In this document: one piece after another, positions 9,517 through 17,848 of the stretch
How the letters are laid out: every line of letters starts with the position of its first letter
Numbering within the stretch: the stretch's first letter is position 1
NCBI RefSeq assembly: GCF_001641335.1
Contig: NZ_LVEM01000007.1
Coordinates: 173,571 to 237,570, forward strand
DNA from: Bradyrhizobium stylosanthis
GTDB taxonomy: Bacteria; Pseudomonadota; Alphaproteobacteria; Rhizobiales; Xanthobacteraceae
DNA: 64,000 bases
Direction of reading: 5' to 3'
The notes under the pieces: model-generated
Seen by the model: the letters and a program-made list of their open reading frames with translations, nothing else
Told to the model about the DNA's origin: nothing
Database searches by the model: none
Position numbers and translations under genes: made by a program

Positions 9517-10022
9517 CGCACGGCTCCCTGCGGATTGCCCTGCGCGGTGGTAGCCGCGGGCTTCGCCCCACCGGAGGCCTGGGCACCGTAATCGTCTTTC
9601 CAGTGTCCCTGCTTCTTCAGGGCATCGGCGACATCCTTCGGCATGTAGGTCTCGTCGTGCTTGGCGAGCACGGTGTCGGCCTTGAACACGCCATTGGCAT
9701 CGAGCGCGCCTTCGGCGACGACACCCTGCCCTTCGCGGAACAGGTCGGGCAGGATGCCCTTGTAGGCGACGGGCAGCTTCGCATTGCCGTCGGCGACTTC
9801 GAAGCTCACGGCGAGATTGTCGCCGCGCTGGAGCGAGCCGGGCTGCACCAGGCCGCCGAGGCGAAACCGCTTGCCGGGCGCTACGTGCTTCTCGGCCACC
9901 ATGCTCGGTGTCGAGAAGAACACGATGGAGTCGCGCAGCGCGTTGAGCACCAGCGCGGCCGCGAGCGCGAGCACGGCGAGCGAGCCGCCGATGATGGTCA
10001 TACGTCGCTGCTTGCGCGTCAT
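9513..10022 (-). CDS. ccmE: Haem chaperone CcmE (CycJ)
   Basis: Periplasmic haem chaperone that binds haem covalently at a histidine and hands it to CcmF. It has 169 residues: an N-terminal anchor (TIIGGSLAVLALAAALVLNAL, shown in part, residues 8-28), an OB-fold domain, and the haem-binding motif VLAKHDETYMPKDV with His near 121 and the downstream tyrosine. I chose the start MTRKQRRM at 10022; upstream in-frame codons would overlap the end of ccmI and lack family similarity. It overlaps ccmF by 4 bp and follows ccmI by 37 bp. The alanine-rich C-terminal tail is typical and probably disordered. Confidence 0.95.
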   Translation of the reverse strand: MTRKQRRMTIIGGSLAVLALAAALVLNALRDSIVFFSTPSMVAEKHVAPGKRFRLGGLVQPGSLQRGDNLAVSFEVADGNAKLPVAYKGILPDLFREGQGVVAEGALDANGVFKADTVLAKHDETYMPKDVADALKKQGHWKDDYGAQASGGAKPAATTAQGNPQGAVR

Positions 10023-10059
10023 GGCGTATCCGTTCTCCGCTCGTCCTGTCCCGACATCA

Positions 10060-11187
10060 TCATCCGTCGAGCCCGAGAGTCTTGAGGCCTTCGTTGAGCT
10101 GGCGGAGCCGTTCGGCATCGTTGGCGACCGCCTGACGCGCGTCGGTCGAGGCGCCCTTCGCCTTGTCGCGATCGCCCATCACCAGATAGGCGCGCACCAG
10201 CCGCAGCCAGCCCTCGACATCGTCACCGTTCTGCTTCAGCCGTGTGGCGAGGCGCTCGACCATGCCGCGCACCATCGCGTTGCGATCGCCTTCGGCCATG
10301 TCCTTGGATGCCGCAATGGTCTCGTCCGACAGCGCCGGCACCGTCCCGCTGCCACCGCCGCCGACCCGCGCCAGCGAGGACTGCACCAGGGGCCGCCATG
10401 GCGCATCGGCAGGCGCCTTCGCCAGCAGCGCGCGCCAGATGTTGGCGGCATCGTCCTTGCGGCCGTCCTGCTCGGCGGCGAGCCCGAGGAAATAGTTCGA
10501 CTTGGGATCATCGGCGTCGAGCGCATGTGCGCGCTCGAACTCGGTCTTGGCCTCCGCGGTCACGACGCCGCCGGCTGCGGCTGCGATCGCCTCGCCGAGA
10601 TCGGACCGGCGCTCCGGGCTCTCGCCATTGTAGGTCAGCGAGTTGCGATAGGCCCGCACCGCATCGTCGAAGCGGCCGAGCCGCTGCAGCACCGGCGCGA
10701 GCACGTTCCAGCCGCGTCCGTCGGTCGGATTCTTTTCCAGATGCTGCTCGACCTGCACGACGAGATTCTCGAGGGATCGCGCCATGCCGGTCCCGCGCTC
10801 CCGCTCCGCCAGCGGAAAGTCCTGAAGCCGGGGCGAGCCGAGCGGCATGTAGACGCCGATTGCAACCAGCGGCAGGCCGACGAGGGCCAGCACAGCCGCG
10901 GAGCGGCGCCATTTGAGGTTCGATTTCGGCGCGGCTGCTGGCTCGCCGGCGGCTGCGGCGAGCAGCCTGCGGCTGATCTCGACGCGCGCGGCCTCGGCTT
11001 CGGGTGCGGCGATCAGCCCCACGGCGAGATCGCGCTCGATTTCGGCGAGCTGGTCCTTGTAGACCGCGACTTCGCTGCCCTGATTTGGGCCGCCCTGCTC
11101 CTGCGCGCGTCCGCTACGGCCGAGCGGCAAGAGCACGGCGAAAATCGCCGCGACCGTCATCAGCGCGAACACGAACCATAACGTCAT
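10060..11187 (-). CDS. ccmI: Cytochrome c maturation protein CcmI (CycH)
   Basis: Inner-membrane TPR protein that binds the C-termini of apocytochromes c and delivers them to CcmF/CcmH. It has 375 residues: first membrane segment at the N-terminus (MTLWFVFALMTVAAIFAVLL), a short cytoplasmic loop with a helical heptad-like stretch, a second membrane segment near 98-116, then a periplasmic domain with TPR-like repeats (for example NLVVQVEQHLEKNPTDGRGW and AKTEFERAHALDADDPKSNY). The ATG at 11187 places the first membrane segment at residue 1, as in known CycH proteins. It is the first gene of the operon; a palindrome lies 70 bp upstream. Confidence 0.94.
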   Translation of the reverse strand: MTLWFVFALMTVAAIFAVLLPLGRSGRAQEQGGPNQGSEVAVYKDQLAEIERDLAVGLIAAPEAEAARVEISRRLLAAAAGEPAAAPKSNLKWRRSAAVLALVGLPLVAIGVYMPLGSPRLQDFPLAERERGTGMARSLENLVVQVEQHLEKNPTDGRGWNVLAPVLQRLGRFDDAVRAYRNSLTYNGESPERRSDLGEAIAAAAGGVVTAEAKTEFERAHALDADDPKSNYFLGLAAEQDGRKDDAANIWRALLAKAPADAPWRPLVQSSLARVGGGGSGTVPALSDETIAASKDMAEGDRNAMVRGMVERLATRLKQNGDDVEGWLRLVRAYLVMGDRDKAKGASTDARQAVANDAERLRQLNEGLKTLGLDG

Positions 11188-11256
11188 CTGGCAAGCTTCC
11201 GGCAGCGCGCCACCCGCGCCCATAGGTGGCTTTACACCACGGCCGGACGATGCGGC

Positions 11257-11274
11257 AATTGACAATTGTCAATT
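11257..11274. promoter_or_regulatory. Perfect 18-bp palindrome upstream of ccmI
   Basis: AATTGACAATTGTCAATT is a perfect palindrome and a rare AT-rich island in this GC-rich region. It contains TTGACA, the -35 consensus, on both strands. It lies between the ccmI start (11187) and the preceding small gene (stop at 11319). No good -10 is spaced correctly from either TTGACA, so an operator for a dimeric regulator (MarR-like sites have this form) is the simplest reading. Function is inferred only. Confidence 0.5.
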
Positions 11275-11318
11275 TGGCGCGACCGCGCGCAGTCCCGAAA
11301 TGGTGAAACTCCAACGGC

Positions 11319-11588
11319 TTAGCCGATCTCGAAGTCCGCGCTCCGCGCGGCGTCCTCGCCGTGCCCGTTGAAGGCCCTGAGGAAGTACGTCCCGGGCTCG
11401 ATGGCCTCGGGCAGCCTGATGCGCAGCGCCCCGACCGGAACCGGAGAAGCAACCCTGGTGGCGGTCTCGGGCAACTGACGGCCGCTTGCCTTCTCGACCA
11501 GCACCACCTTCGCGCCGACCATCAGCCGTTGATATTTGGCAACAATGACGCGGTTCTCGATTTCGATGGAGCTGATAATGGGTTTCAT
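11319..11588 (-). CDS. Conserved hypothetical protein, small beta-rich
   Basis: Predicted protein of 89 residues that I do not recognise as a named family. It starts MKPIISSIEIENRVIVAKYQ and ends in DFEIG; alternating hydrophobic residues suggest an all-beta domain, and the EPGTYFLRAFNGHGED segment resembles an Ig-like/fibronectin edge strand. No signal peptide or membrane segment. I chose the ATG at 11588; a longer in-frame version (to 11660) adds a cysteine-containing, non-conserved-looking extension. It lies upstream of ccmI on the same strand, with a 131-bp gap containing a perfect palindrome, so membership of the ccm operon is doubtful. Coding quality is good, function unknown. Confidence 0.65.
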   Translation of the reverse strand: MKPIISSIEIENRVIVAKYQRLMVGAKVVLVEKASGRQLPETATRVASPVPVGALRIRLPEAIEPGTYFLRAFNGHGEDAARSADFEIG

Positions 11589-11688
11589 GCGCCCACAGAT
11601 AGAAATTCCAAAAACTTGCACGGCGACCGTAGGGCCCACCACCGGCAGCGTCAACCACAAATTGTGATCACGAAAATATGCGCTTGAA

Positions 11689-13089
11689 TCAGCTCGCGCG
11701 CGACGATTTGCGCTCGCCTGTCGCGGCGTTCTCCGCAGCGCGGCTCATCAGCGAGGCATAGTCATCGCCGAACAGCACCTGGCAGAAGCGGATCGCGGCC
11801 TGCACCTGCTGCTGCCTGTAGGTGCGCACCTTGTGGTCGGCGCCGCGCAACGCCTGCACGAGCTGCTCGGTCGAGCGTTCGACATATTGCTGCAGGTCGG
11901 AATAGGTGCGCAGCGTCACCTCGTTGATCGCGAGCTCGCTCGCGTAATTGCGGCAGGTCGCCACGAACTCCATCAGCGCGGCGGTCTCTTCCACCTCGGT
12001 GCTGTCGATCCGCGCGCCCGGCGGAATGTCCTTCTCGGGACGCTGGCGCAGGATGCGGCGCACGCGGCCGGGAACACTGTCGATCTCCGATTGCAGGGCA
12101 TTGGAGATGTCGGCCCGGATCGAGGTCAGCTGCTTGCCCCAGACTGAATCGTTGCGCAGGTCGAGCTCGGTGCGCAGGCCGCGCGCACCGTCATGCAGCG
12201 CCTTGAGATTGCCGGCGACGTTGTCGAAATGACCGCGCTTGATGTCCATGCGCAGGATCGCGGCGACGCAGGACAGATCGTGCAGGGCAATGGTGACGGC
12301 GACGCCATAAGGCGTTGCCGCGACGCGAATCTCGTCGTCGGACGCGGCGATCTTGATGGCGAGGCGGATGATCTGCCACGGTGCGGTCATGCGCTGCACG
12401 ACGATCGACAGGGCGAAAGGCAGCATCTGCGGCGTCTGCAGGACCGGAATGTTGAGCGCCGACGTCACCGAGGCGATCTGGGGATCGCCGAAGGCGCGCA
12501 GAGTGCGCGGCAGCTTCTCGTTCAGCGTGGCGATGGCCTCGCGCACCGCGAGCACCGCGCCTATCGAATAGAGGTCCTCGATCACGTTGGGCGGGCCGAC
12601 GCGGGCGAGCGCGCGCGACTTGTCGCCGCCGCCGGGACCGGTCAGCGCGAAGATGGCGTCCGCGGCCACCGCCTGCAGCTTTTGCGCGAGGGCCTCGACC
12701 TGGCCGGCGCTCTCCGCCGGCATGCGCGCCAGTGCCGCCTCGAATTCGGTCAGCTTGTCCGGGGCGCCGTCACGGCCGAGCCATTGCCAGATCGGCTGCA
12801 GCGAAGACCGCCGGATCTGGCCGACCCTGATCGGAGCGCCTGCCTCGACCAGGAACGGTTCCAGCGCCTGGAACAGGAGGCGCGACAGGTCGTCGGTGCG
12901 CGGCGGCGGGGCCTCGTCGGCTTCGGTCTTGCGGACGATCTTGCGCAGTTGCTCGAGCACCAGGGTCGCCACGGCCGTGTCCTGGCCGCGCTCGAGCGCG
13001 CGCTCGAACTCCCGCATCAGCAGCGCCTGCGACTGCGGCGGGAGCTGCGCGAGATATTCCCTCAGCCGCTCGATCGATGTCTGGCTCAT
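11689..13089 (-). CDS. Hypothetical alpha-helical protein
   Basis: Protein of 466 residues, almost entirely helical by composition, with no signal peptide, no membrane segments and no catalytic motif I can name. It starts MSQTSIERLREYLAQLPPQ and contains a proline-rich linker (EAPPPRTDD near residue 60) and a basic C-terminus. A long frame continues upstream to 13536, but only as antisense of the next gene; the ATG at 13089 begins the well-behaved protein. It is 160 bp from the sensor kinase gene upstream. I recall similar uncharacterised proteins in Bradyrhizobiaceae but cannot give a function. Confidence 0.75.
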   Translation of the reverse strand: MSQTSIERLREYLAQLPPQSQALLMREFERALERGQDTAVATLVLEQLRKIVRKTEADEAPPPRTDDLSRLLFQALEPFLVEAGAPIRVGQIRRSSLQPIWQWLGRDGAPDKLTEFEAALARMPAESAGQVEALAQKLQAVAADAIFALTGPGGGDKSRALARVGPPNVIEDLYSIGAVLAVREAIATLNEKLPRTLRAFGDPQIASVTSALNIPVLQTPQMLPFALSIVVQRMTAPWQIIRLAIKIAASDDEIRVAATPYGVAVTIALHDLSCVAAILRMDIKRGHFDNVAGNLKALHDGARGLRTELDLRNDSVWGKQLTSIRADISNALQSEIDSVPGRVRRILRQRPEKDIPPGARIDSTEVEETAALMEFVATCRNYASELAINEVTLRTYSDLQQYVERSTEQLVQALRGADHKVRTYRQQQVQAAIRFCQVLFGDDYASLMSRAAENAATGERKSSRAS

Positions 13090-13250
13090 GCGCCCGGGTA
13101 ATGCACGGTAAAATGGCGGACGTGGGATGCGTCCGGGCGCGATCATAGGTGGTTGCGCCTTAAGAAGCCGTTGAGGACGTTGGCTCGAATGCCCCCATTT
13201 GCTTCCGGATTTGCCCGCTGTAGGCCAAATAACCCATTGGGAACAGAGGA

Positions 13251-14627
13251 TTATATTCCCGGAAGCACCAGCTCGGCCCGCAAGCCGCCGATCGGCGCGC
13301 CGCCGAGGGAGAGGTTGCCGCCATAGAGGGCGGCAAGGTCGGTCACGATGGACAGGCCGAGCCCCGAGCCGGGCTTGGATTCGTCGAGCCGCTGGCCGCG
13401 CCGGGAGACCTGGGCCCGTTCCGCCTCCGACAGGCCACGGCCGTCGTCGTCGACGATGATCCGCAGCCGCGGTCCGGCGCCGGCCTGCTGCGGGGCCTCG
13501 ACCAGGACCTCGATGAAGACGCGGGAGGCCGCCCATTTGCAGGCATTGTCGACGAGATTGCCGACCATCTCCTCGAGGTCCTGCCGCTCGCCGCGGAATT
13601 TGGCCGACGGATCGGCCGTGGCCTCGACGACGATGCCGCGGTCGCGGTGGATCTTCTCCATGGTCCGCCGCAGCGCCTCGATCGCAGGCGCGACCTCCGT
13701 CACGGTGGCGACAACCGAGACGCGCGCCGCGATCCGCGCGCGCTCCAGATGATGGGCGACCTGGTCGCGCATCACGTCCGCCTGCTCCATCACCTTGGCC
13801 GCGAACGGCTCCGCGGCGTGGGCGCCGGCTTCGTTGACGATCACCGAGAGCGGCGTCTTGATCGCATGGGCGAGATTGCCGACATGGGTGCGCGCGCGCT
13901 CGACGATCTCGCGATTGGCTTCGATCAGCGCATTGGTCTCGCGGGCCAAAGGCGCGATCTCGACCGGGAATTCGCCCTCGAGCCGTTCCGCCCGCCCGGA
14001 GCGGATGTCGGCAATCGATTCCGAGATGCGCTTGAGCGGCGCGAGGCCGAAGCGGACCTGGAACACCGTGGTCAGCAGCAACACGATGCCGAGCGCGGTG
14101 AAGGTGCCGCCGAGGTAGTAGTCGAAGCTGCGCGTCTCGTCGAAGATCTCGGTGTCGTCGCCGGCGACGCTGACGAGATATTTGCCGTCGGCGCCGAGAT
14201 CGACGGGCCGCTCCACCATGCGCAGGTTCTGCCCTTCGGGACCGTCGACATAACCGAGCCGGATGCCCGCGGCGGTGAGCTCGGCGCCCTGCTCTTCCAG
14301 CTTCGGAAGCTTCTTGTCCCAGAGCGAGCGCGAGGAGCGCACCTCCGGCTTTTCGGTGTCGGTGCGCGTGATCTGCCAGTACCAGCCGGACAGCGGCAGC
14401 TCGAACAGGGGCTCGCCAAGCGACTGGAACTGGCGGTCCGGTGGCTCGTCCGGGGTCGCGACTTCGGCGATGAGGGTGCGCAGATAGAGATTGAGCCGGC
14501 GGTCGAAGGCCCGCTCGGTCGCGTTCTTGTAGACCGACGACAGCACCACGCCGGTGATGGCCAGGATCACCACGAGCCAGGCGGTCGCCGACAGGAACAG
14601 CCGGTTCGCAAGCGAGCTAGCACGCAT
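13251..14627 (-). CDS. Sensor histidine kinase, FeuQ/PhoQ-like
   Basis: Inner-membrane sensor kinase of 458 residues. Membrane segments lie near 8-30 and 174-195, enclosing a periplasmic domain of about 140 residues that contains SGWYWQI and acidic stretches, as in PhoQ/FeuQ sensors. A HAMP linker follows, then HisKA with NLAHAIKTPLSVI (His near 254), then HATPase_c with NLVDNACKW, DDDGRGLSEAE and GSGLGLSIV. It is transcribed after the response regulator, with a 117-bp gap. FeuPQ in rhizobia controls cyclic glucan export and iron-linked genes; this identity is by resemblance of the periplasmic and kinase domains, so I give no symbol. Confidence 0.9.
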   Translation of the reverse strand: MRASSLANRLFLSATAWLVVILAITGVVLSSVYKNATERAFDRRLNLYLRTLIAEVATPDEPPDRQFQSLGEPLFELPLSGWYWQITRTDTEKPEVRSSRSLWDKKLPKLEEQGAELTAAGIRLGYVDGPEGQNLRMVERPVDLGADGKYLVSVAGDDTEIFDETRSFDYYLGGTFTALGIVLLLTTVFQVRFGLAPLKRISESIADIRSGRAERLEGEFPVEIAPLARETNALIEANREIVERARTHVGNLAHAIKTPLSVIVNEAGAHAAEPFAAKVMEQADVMRDQVAHHLERARIAARVSVVATVTEVAPAIEALRRTMEKIHRDRGIVVEATADPSAKFRGERQDLEEMVGNLVDNACKWAASRVFIEVLVEAPQQAGAGPRLRIIVDDDGRGLSEAERAQVSRRGQRLDESKPGSGLGLSIVTDLAALYGGNLSLGGAPIGGLRAELVLPGI

Positions 14628-14744
14628 CGGAATGATCCCGGCAGGCGCAGGATGTCGGAACTTCGCAGGTCATGACCGGACCAAGGCCCCTGTTCGGCCT
14701 CCAGTCAAGCCCGCACGGGCTCAGGCCTTGCTCAGGCCTTGGGC

Positions 14745-15419
14745 TCAAGCACCCGGTGCAGGCGGCGGGGTCAGGAGATAGCCGAGGCCGCGGACGGTCT
14801 GGATGATGTCGACGTCGAGCTTCTTGCGGATGCGGCCGACGAACACCTCGATGGTGTTGGAGTCGCGGTCGAAATCCTGGTCGTAGAGATGCTCGACCAG
14901 CTCGGTGCGGGACACGACGCGCCCGGAATGGTGCATCAGGTAGGCCAGAAGCCGATATTCGTGCGAGGTCATCTTGACGGGGTTGCCGGAGACGCTGACC
15001 CGGCCCGTCCTGGTGTCGAGCGTGACGGGGCCGCAGGAGAGCTCGCTCTGGGCATGACCGGTGGAGCGGCGCAGCAGCGCGCGGATGCGGGCCAGCACCT
15101 CCTCCAGGTGGAACGGCTTTGCGACGTAGTCGTCGGCGCCGGCATCGAAGCCCTGCACCTTGTCGCTCCAGCGATCGCGCGCGGTGAGGATCAGGACCGG
15201 CATGGTGCGGCCGTTGCGGCGCCAAGCCTCCAGCACCGAGATGCCGTCCTTCTTCGGCAGGCCGATGTCGAGCACGACGGCATCGTAGGGCTCGTTGTCG
15301 CCGAGATAGTGCCCCTCCTCCCCGTCGAAGGCGCGATCGACGACGTAGCCGGCGTCGGTCAGCGCCTTGGTGAGCTGGCGATTGAGATCGGGGTCATCCT
15401 CAACAACGAGCAGGCGCAC
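14745..15419 (-). CDS. OmpR-family response regulator, FeuP/PhoP-like
   Basis: Response regulator of 224 residues: receiver with D8-D9, phospho-acceptor D51 in VVLDIGLPKKDG, Lys in YVAKPFHLEE, then a winged-helix domain (MTSHEYRLLAYLMHHSG, NTIEVFVGRIRKKL, TVRGLGYLL). The start is a GTG at 15419, because VRLLVVEDD is the family N-terminus and GGAG lies 7 bp upstream; extending to a further upstream start would add about 29 residues containing three cysteines and no homology. It is the partner of the kinase that follows on the same strand. Confidence 0.92.
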   Translation of the reverse strand: MRLLVVEDDPDLNRQLTKALTDAGYVVDRAFDGEEGHYLGDNEPYDAVVLDIGLPKKDGISVLEAWRRNGRTMPVLILTARDRWSDKVQGFDAGADDYVAKPFHLEEVLARIRALLRRSTGHAQSELSCGPVTLDTRTGRVSVSGNPVKMTSHEYRLLAYLMHHSGRVVSRTELVEHLYDQDFDRDSNTIEVFVGRIRKKLDVDIIQTVRGLGYLLTPPPAPGA

Positions 15420-15561
15420 GCTGGTCTCCAGAAATAGGCTGCATGAACACGGGTCACAGATGAGCAAGTTCGGCGTGAACTGAATATGAACGCGGGGAAC
15501 CGGCAACGTTACTTTTTGGTCATATCCGACTTGATCCTATCAGACCTGCCGGTCGCCAACG

Positions 15562-15610
15562 ATTGCGCCCGCCATGCCGCCGGACGAACCGGCGGCATGG
15601 CGGGCGCAAT
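15562..15610. repeat. 22-bp perfect inverted repeat (very stable hairpin)
   Basis: The arm at 15562-15583 is the exact reverse complement of 15589-15610, separated by the 5-nt loop ACGAA. Each arm contains GCGCCCGCCATGCCGCCGG or its complement. There is no T-tract on either side. It lies between a small membrane-protein gene (ends 15659, minus strand) and the FeuP-like regulator gene (starts 15419, minus strand). It may end the small gene's transcript or be a mobile palindromic repeat. A second 5-bp hairpin follows at 15613-15627. Confidence 0.7.
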
Positions 15611-15658
15611 GTGCCGCCTTATGCGGCGATGAGGAAGTCGGGTGTTCCGATCCCCTCC

Positions 15659-15811
15659 TCAGGTCCGGAAAAAGACGAACCAGACGACGGCGAGGATCAG
15701 GATCGCAAGGCCTGTCGAGATGGCGAGCAGCGCTGCCACCGACGGCCCCGGTTCGCCCTGGCGCGCCTCGGTCGGAGTTTCCACGATCCGGTTCTGCTCT
15801 CGCGTTGCCAT
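15659..15811 (-). CDS. Small single-pass membrane protein (50 residues)
   Basis: ATG at 15811, stop at 15659. The protein begins MATREQNRIVETPTEARQG and has one hydrophobic segment near residues 24-48 (ALLAISTGLAILILAVVWF), ending FFRT. GAGG lies 5 bp before the start, a convincing ribosome binding site. The N-terminal half is charged and soluble and the membrane segment ends close to the C-terminus, so it may be tail-anchored. I recognise it only as the type of small conserved protein often annotated as hypothetical in rhizobia. The adjacent 22-bp hairpin follows its stop codon. Confidence 0.65.
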   Translation of the reverse strand: MATREQNRIVETPTEARQGEPGPSVAALLAISTGLAILILAVVWFVFFRT

Positions 15812-16063
15812 GGTGACCTCGATCTCAGGGCTGCCTTAACCAGACGCCGCGACCTCCTCGCGGCCAGTCAAGTCCCGGGGCAACGCCCCACCTCTGGCGA
15901 TGTTCCGGACCCCCGCTGCCGTGAGCCCCGCGCAGCACGCAGGCACGCGAGGCCCCGTCCGGCGGTTAACGTCGTTGCAAGATTCCGCCGCCGCGCTTGC
16001 TATGATTCGTTGTTCCCCGATGGTATCGTTGTGAGTTGTCCCCTGTTGCGTTTGGAGTAGCCC

Positions 16064-17044
16064 ATGGCCCCCCGCGCCAATTGGAAGGGTTTTCTGCGTC
16101 TGTCGCTCGTGACCTGCCCGGTCGCGCTCTATCCGGCCACTTCGGATACGGAGAAGGTCTCTTTCAACCAGATCAACCGCAAGACCGGCCACCGGATCAA
16201 GTACCTCAAGGTCGATGCCGAGACCGGTGACGAGGTCACGTCCGAGGACATCGTCAAGGGCTACAAGGTCGACACCGACACCTATATCGAGGTCACCAAG
16301 GACGAGCTCGACGACATCGCGCTGGACTCCACGCACACGATCGAGATCGACGAGTTCGTGCCGAAGGCCGACATCGACAACCGCTATCTGATCCGCCCCT
16401 ATTATCTCGTCCCCGACGGCAAGGTCGGCCACGACGCCTACGCGGTGATCCGCGAGACCATCCGCAGCATGGACAAGGTCGCGATCGGCCGCGTGGTGCT
16501 GACCAACCGCGAGCACATCATTGCGCTGGAGCCGCTCGAGAGCGGCCTGATGGGCACGCTGCTGCGCTACCCCTACGAGGTCCGCAGCGAGACCGAATAT
16601 TTCGACGACATCCAGGACGTGAAGCTGACCAGGGACATGCTCGACCTTGCCAAGCACATCGTGGAGAAGAAGTCCGGCGCGTTCGAGCCCGAACTGTTCG
16701 AGGACCATTACGAGACCGCGCTGATCGACCTCATCAACAAGAAGCGCTCCGGGATGCCCATCACCGCGAAGGCGGCGCCGAAGACGGGCGGCAACGTCAT
16801 CAACCTGATGGACGCGCTGAAGAAGAGCATCGCGAACGAGAAGGATGCGCCAGCGGCGAAGGTCGCCAAGGAGACCGTCAAGGGCAAGAAGCCGAAGAAG
16901 CGCGTCGAGGGTCAGCGCGAGATGCTGCTGCCGATTTCAGGCAAGGGCGGCAAGGACGCGGCGGCGAAGACGGCGAAGGAAGCCCCGAAGAAGGCCGCCG
17001 ACAAGCCGGTGCGCGCGCCGGCACGGGCGAAGAAGGCAAGCTAG
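16064..17044 (+). CDS. ku: Non-homologous end-joining protein Ku
   Basis: Bacterial Ku of 326 residues, a homodimeric ring that binds double-strand DNA ends and recruits ligase D for end joining. The conserved core runs from the N-terminus (WKGFLRLSLVTCPVALYPAT, ISFNQINRKTGHRIKY-type segment) to about residue 250. It is followed by an unusually long Lys/Ala-rich tail (about 255-326, many AAK/KKA units), which in other Ku proteins binds DNA and lets Ku thread inward. GGAG sits 6 bp before the ATG. No ligD is adjacent. Rhizobia often carry several ku copies, so this one may be stage- or stress-specific. Confidence 0.96.
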   Translation: MAPRANWKGFLRLSLVTCPVALYPATSDTEKVSFNQINRKTGHRIKYLKVDAETGDEVTSEDIVKGYKVDTDTYIEVTKDELDDIALDSTHTIEIDEFVPKADIDNRYLIRPYYLVPDGKVGHDAYAVIRETIRSMDKVAIGRVVLTNREHIIALEPLESGLMGTLLRYPYEVRSETEYFDDIQDVKLTRDMLDLAKHIVEKKSGAFEPELFEDHYETALIDLINKKRSGMPITAKAAPKTGGNVINLMDALKKSIANEKDAPAAKVAKETVKGKKPKKRVEGQREMLLPISGKGGKDAAAKTAKEAPKKAADKPVRAPARAKKAS

Positions 17045-17102
17045 CAGCACCCGGCCTGCGATCGCATCGTGATGTCCCCCCTCTCCGGCCGGCCGGCCTG
17101 AC

Positions 17103-17339
17103 ATGCCCTGGTCGGCCGCGTTCGACGATCCGATCCCGCTGCGCAGCGGACGCAAGCTGCGGACGCTGCAGGAGGCGGCCGATCACGTCATGCAGCTGCC
17201 CGAGGACGCGCAGCACGCAAGCCACTGGCAGACCGCGATCGAGACTCTGATCGATGCAGCCGAGACCGGCGGCGGCTGGATGATGTTCGCCCGCATCGCG
17301 ATGCTGCGCGCGCTCAACGCGGATGCCGGCCGCAAATAG
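17103..17339 (+). CDS. Conserved hypothetical protein (78 residues)
   Basis: Short acidic protein starting MPWSAAFDDPIPLRSGRKL, with RTLQEAADHVMQLPEDAQHA in the middle and a C-terminal amphipathic helix. No membrane segment or signal peptide. The composition and the AADHVMxLP pattern match small uncharacterised proteins common in Bradyrhizobium, often annotated as hypothetical. It lies 58 bp after ku on the same strand and may be cotranscribed with it, but no functional link is visible. Confidence 0.65.
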   Translation: MPWSAAFDDPIPLRSGRKLRTLQEAADHVMQLPEDAQHASHWQTAIETLIDAAETGGGWMMFARIAMLRALNADAGRK

Positions 17340-17469
17340 CCTCAACAATCGGTTAAGCCGAGCCGTCGTTTCCCGCCCGCCAAGTAGTCCTACGGAAGAC
17401 AAAATTAACCGTCGATTCCCGTTCAGCCCGACAAGGTCGCGCCCTCGATTGAAGCAGGGTTCGCACGCG

Positions 17470-17652
17470 GTGCAGCAGCCGGATGCCAGGAAGAACTATA
17501 TCGGCCTCGTCAGCGACACGACCGAGGACAAGCAACGCGCCGACAGCGCGGCGCGGTCGCAGCCACGCGTCATGAGCTATCTGGTCGGGCGCCTCGCCGC
17601 GGCGCTGAAGCGCCCCGGTAAGGCCGCTTCGGGACGCGCGATCAAATCCTGA
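17470..17652 (+). CDS. Possible small hypothetical protein (60 residues)
   Basis: A GTG at 17470 opens a frame of 60 codons ending at 17652 (QQPDARKNYIGLVSDTTEDK near the start, basic C-terminus GKAASGRAIKS). No clear ribosome binding site precedes it and I recognise no family. The frame also extends upstream to 17323, overlapping the end of the previous gene. The surrounding 508-bp stretch (17340-17848) otherwise shows only an AT-richer segment with CATATAAAGG near 17716, a plausible promoter for the pilin gene. Treat as tentative. Confidence 0.3.
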   Translation: MQQPDARKNYIGLVSDTTEDKQRADSAARSQPRVMSYLVGRLAAALKRPGKAASGRAIKS

Positions 17653-17848
17653 CGGCGACCGCACGGTCAAATGCGCCTGAATCGGGTCATGAAACCTTAA
17701 GTCAACGAATGGCATCATATAAAGGCCTGAGGTCGGCTCCATCCGACCTGCGCTTTAGCGTGCGCCTGCCCGCGAGAAATTTAGTGAATCAATTTACCAT
17801 TCCGAAAACGGCTCCAGCCTACGTTGGACGGATGAACAGGAGTTGACG

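Noticed and set aside
13090..13536. N-terminal extension of the 466-residue hypothetical protein to 13536
   Set aside because: The extension is antisense to the FeuQ-like kinase's C-terminal ATP-binding domain and begins with low-complexity Arg/Gly sequence.
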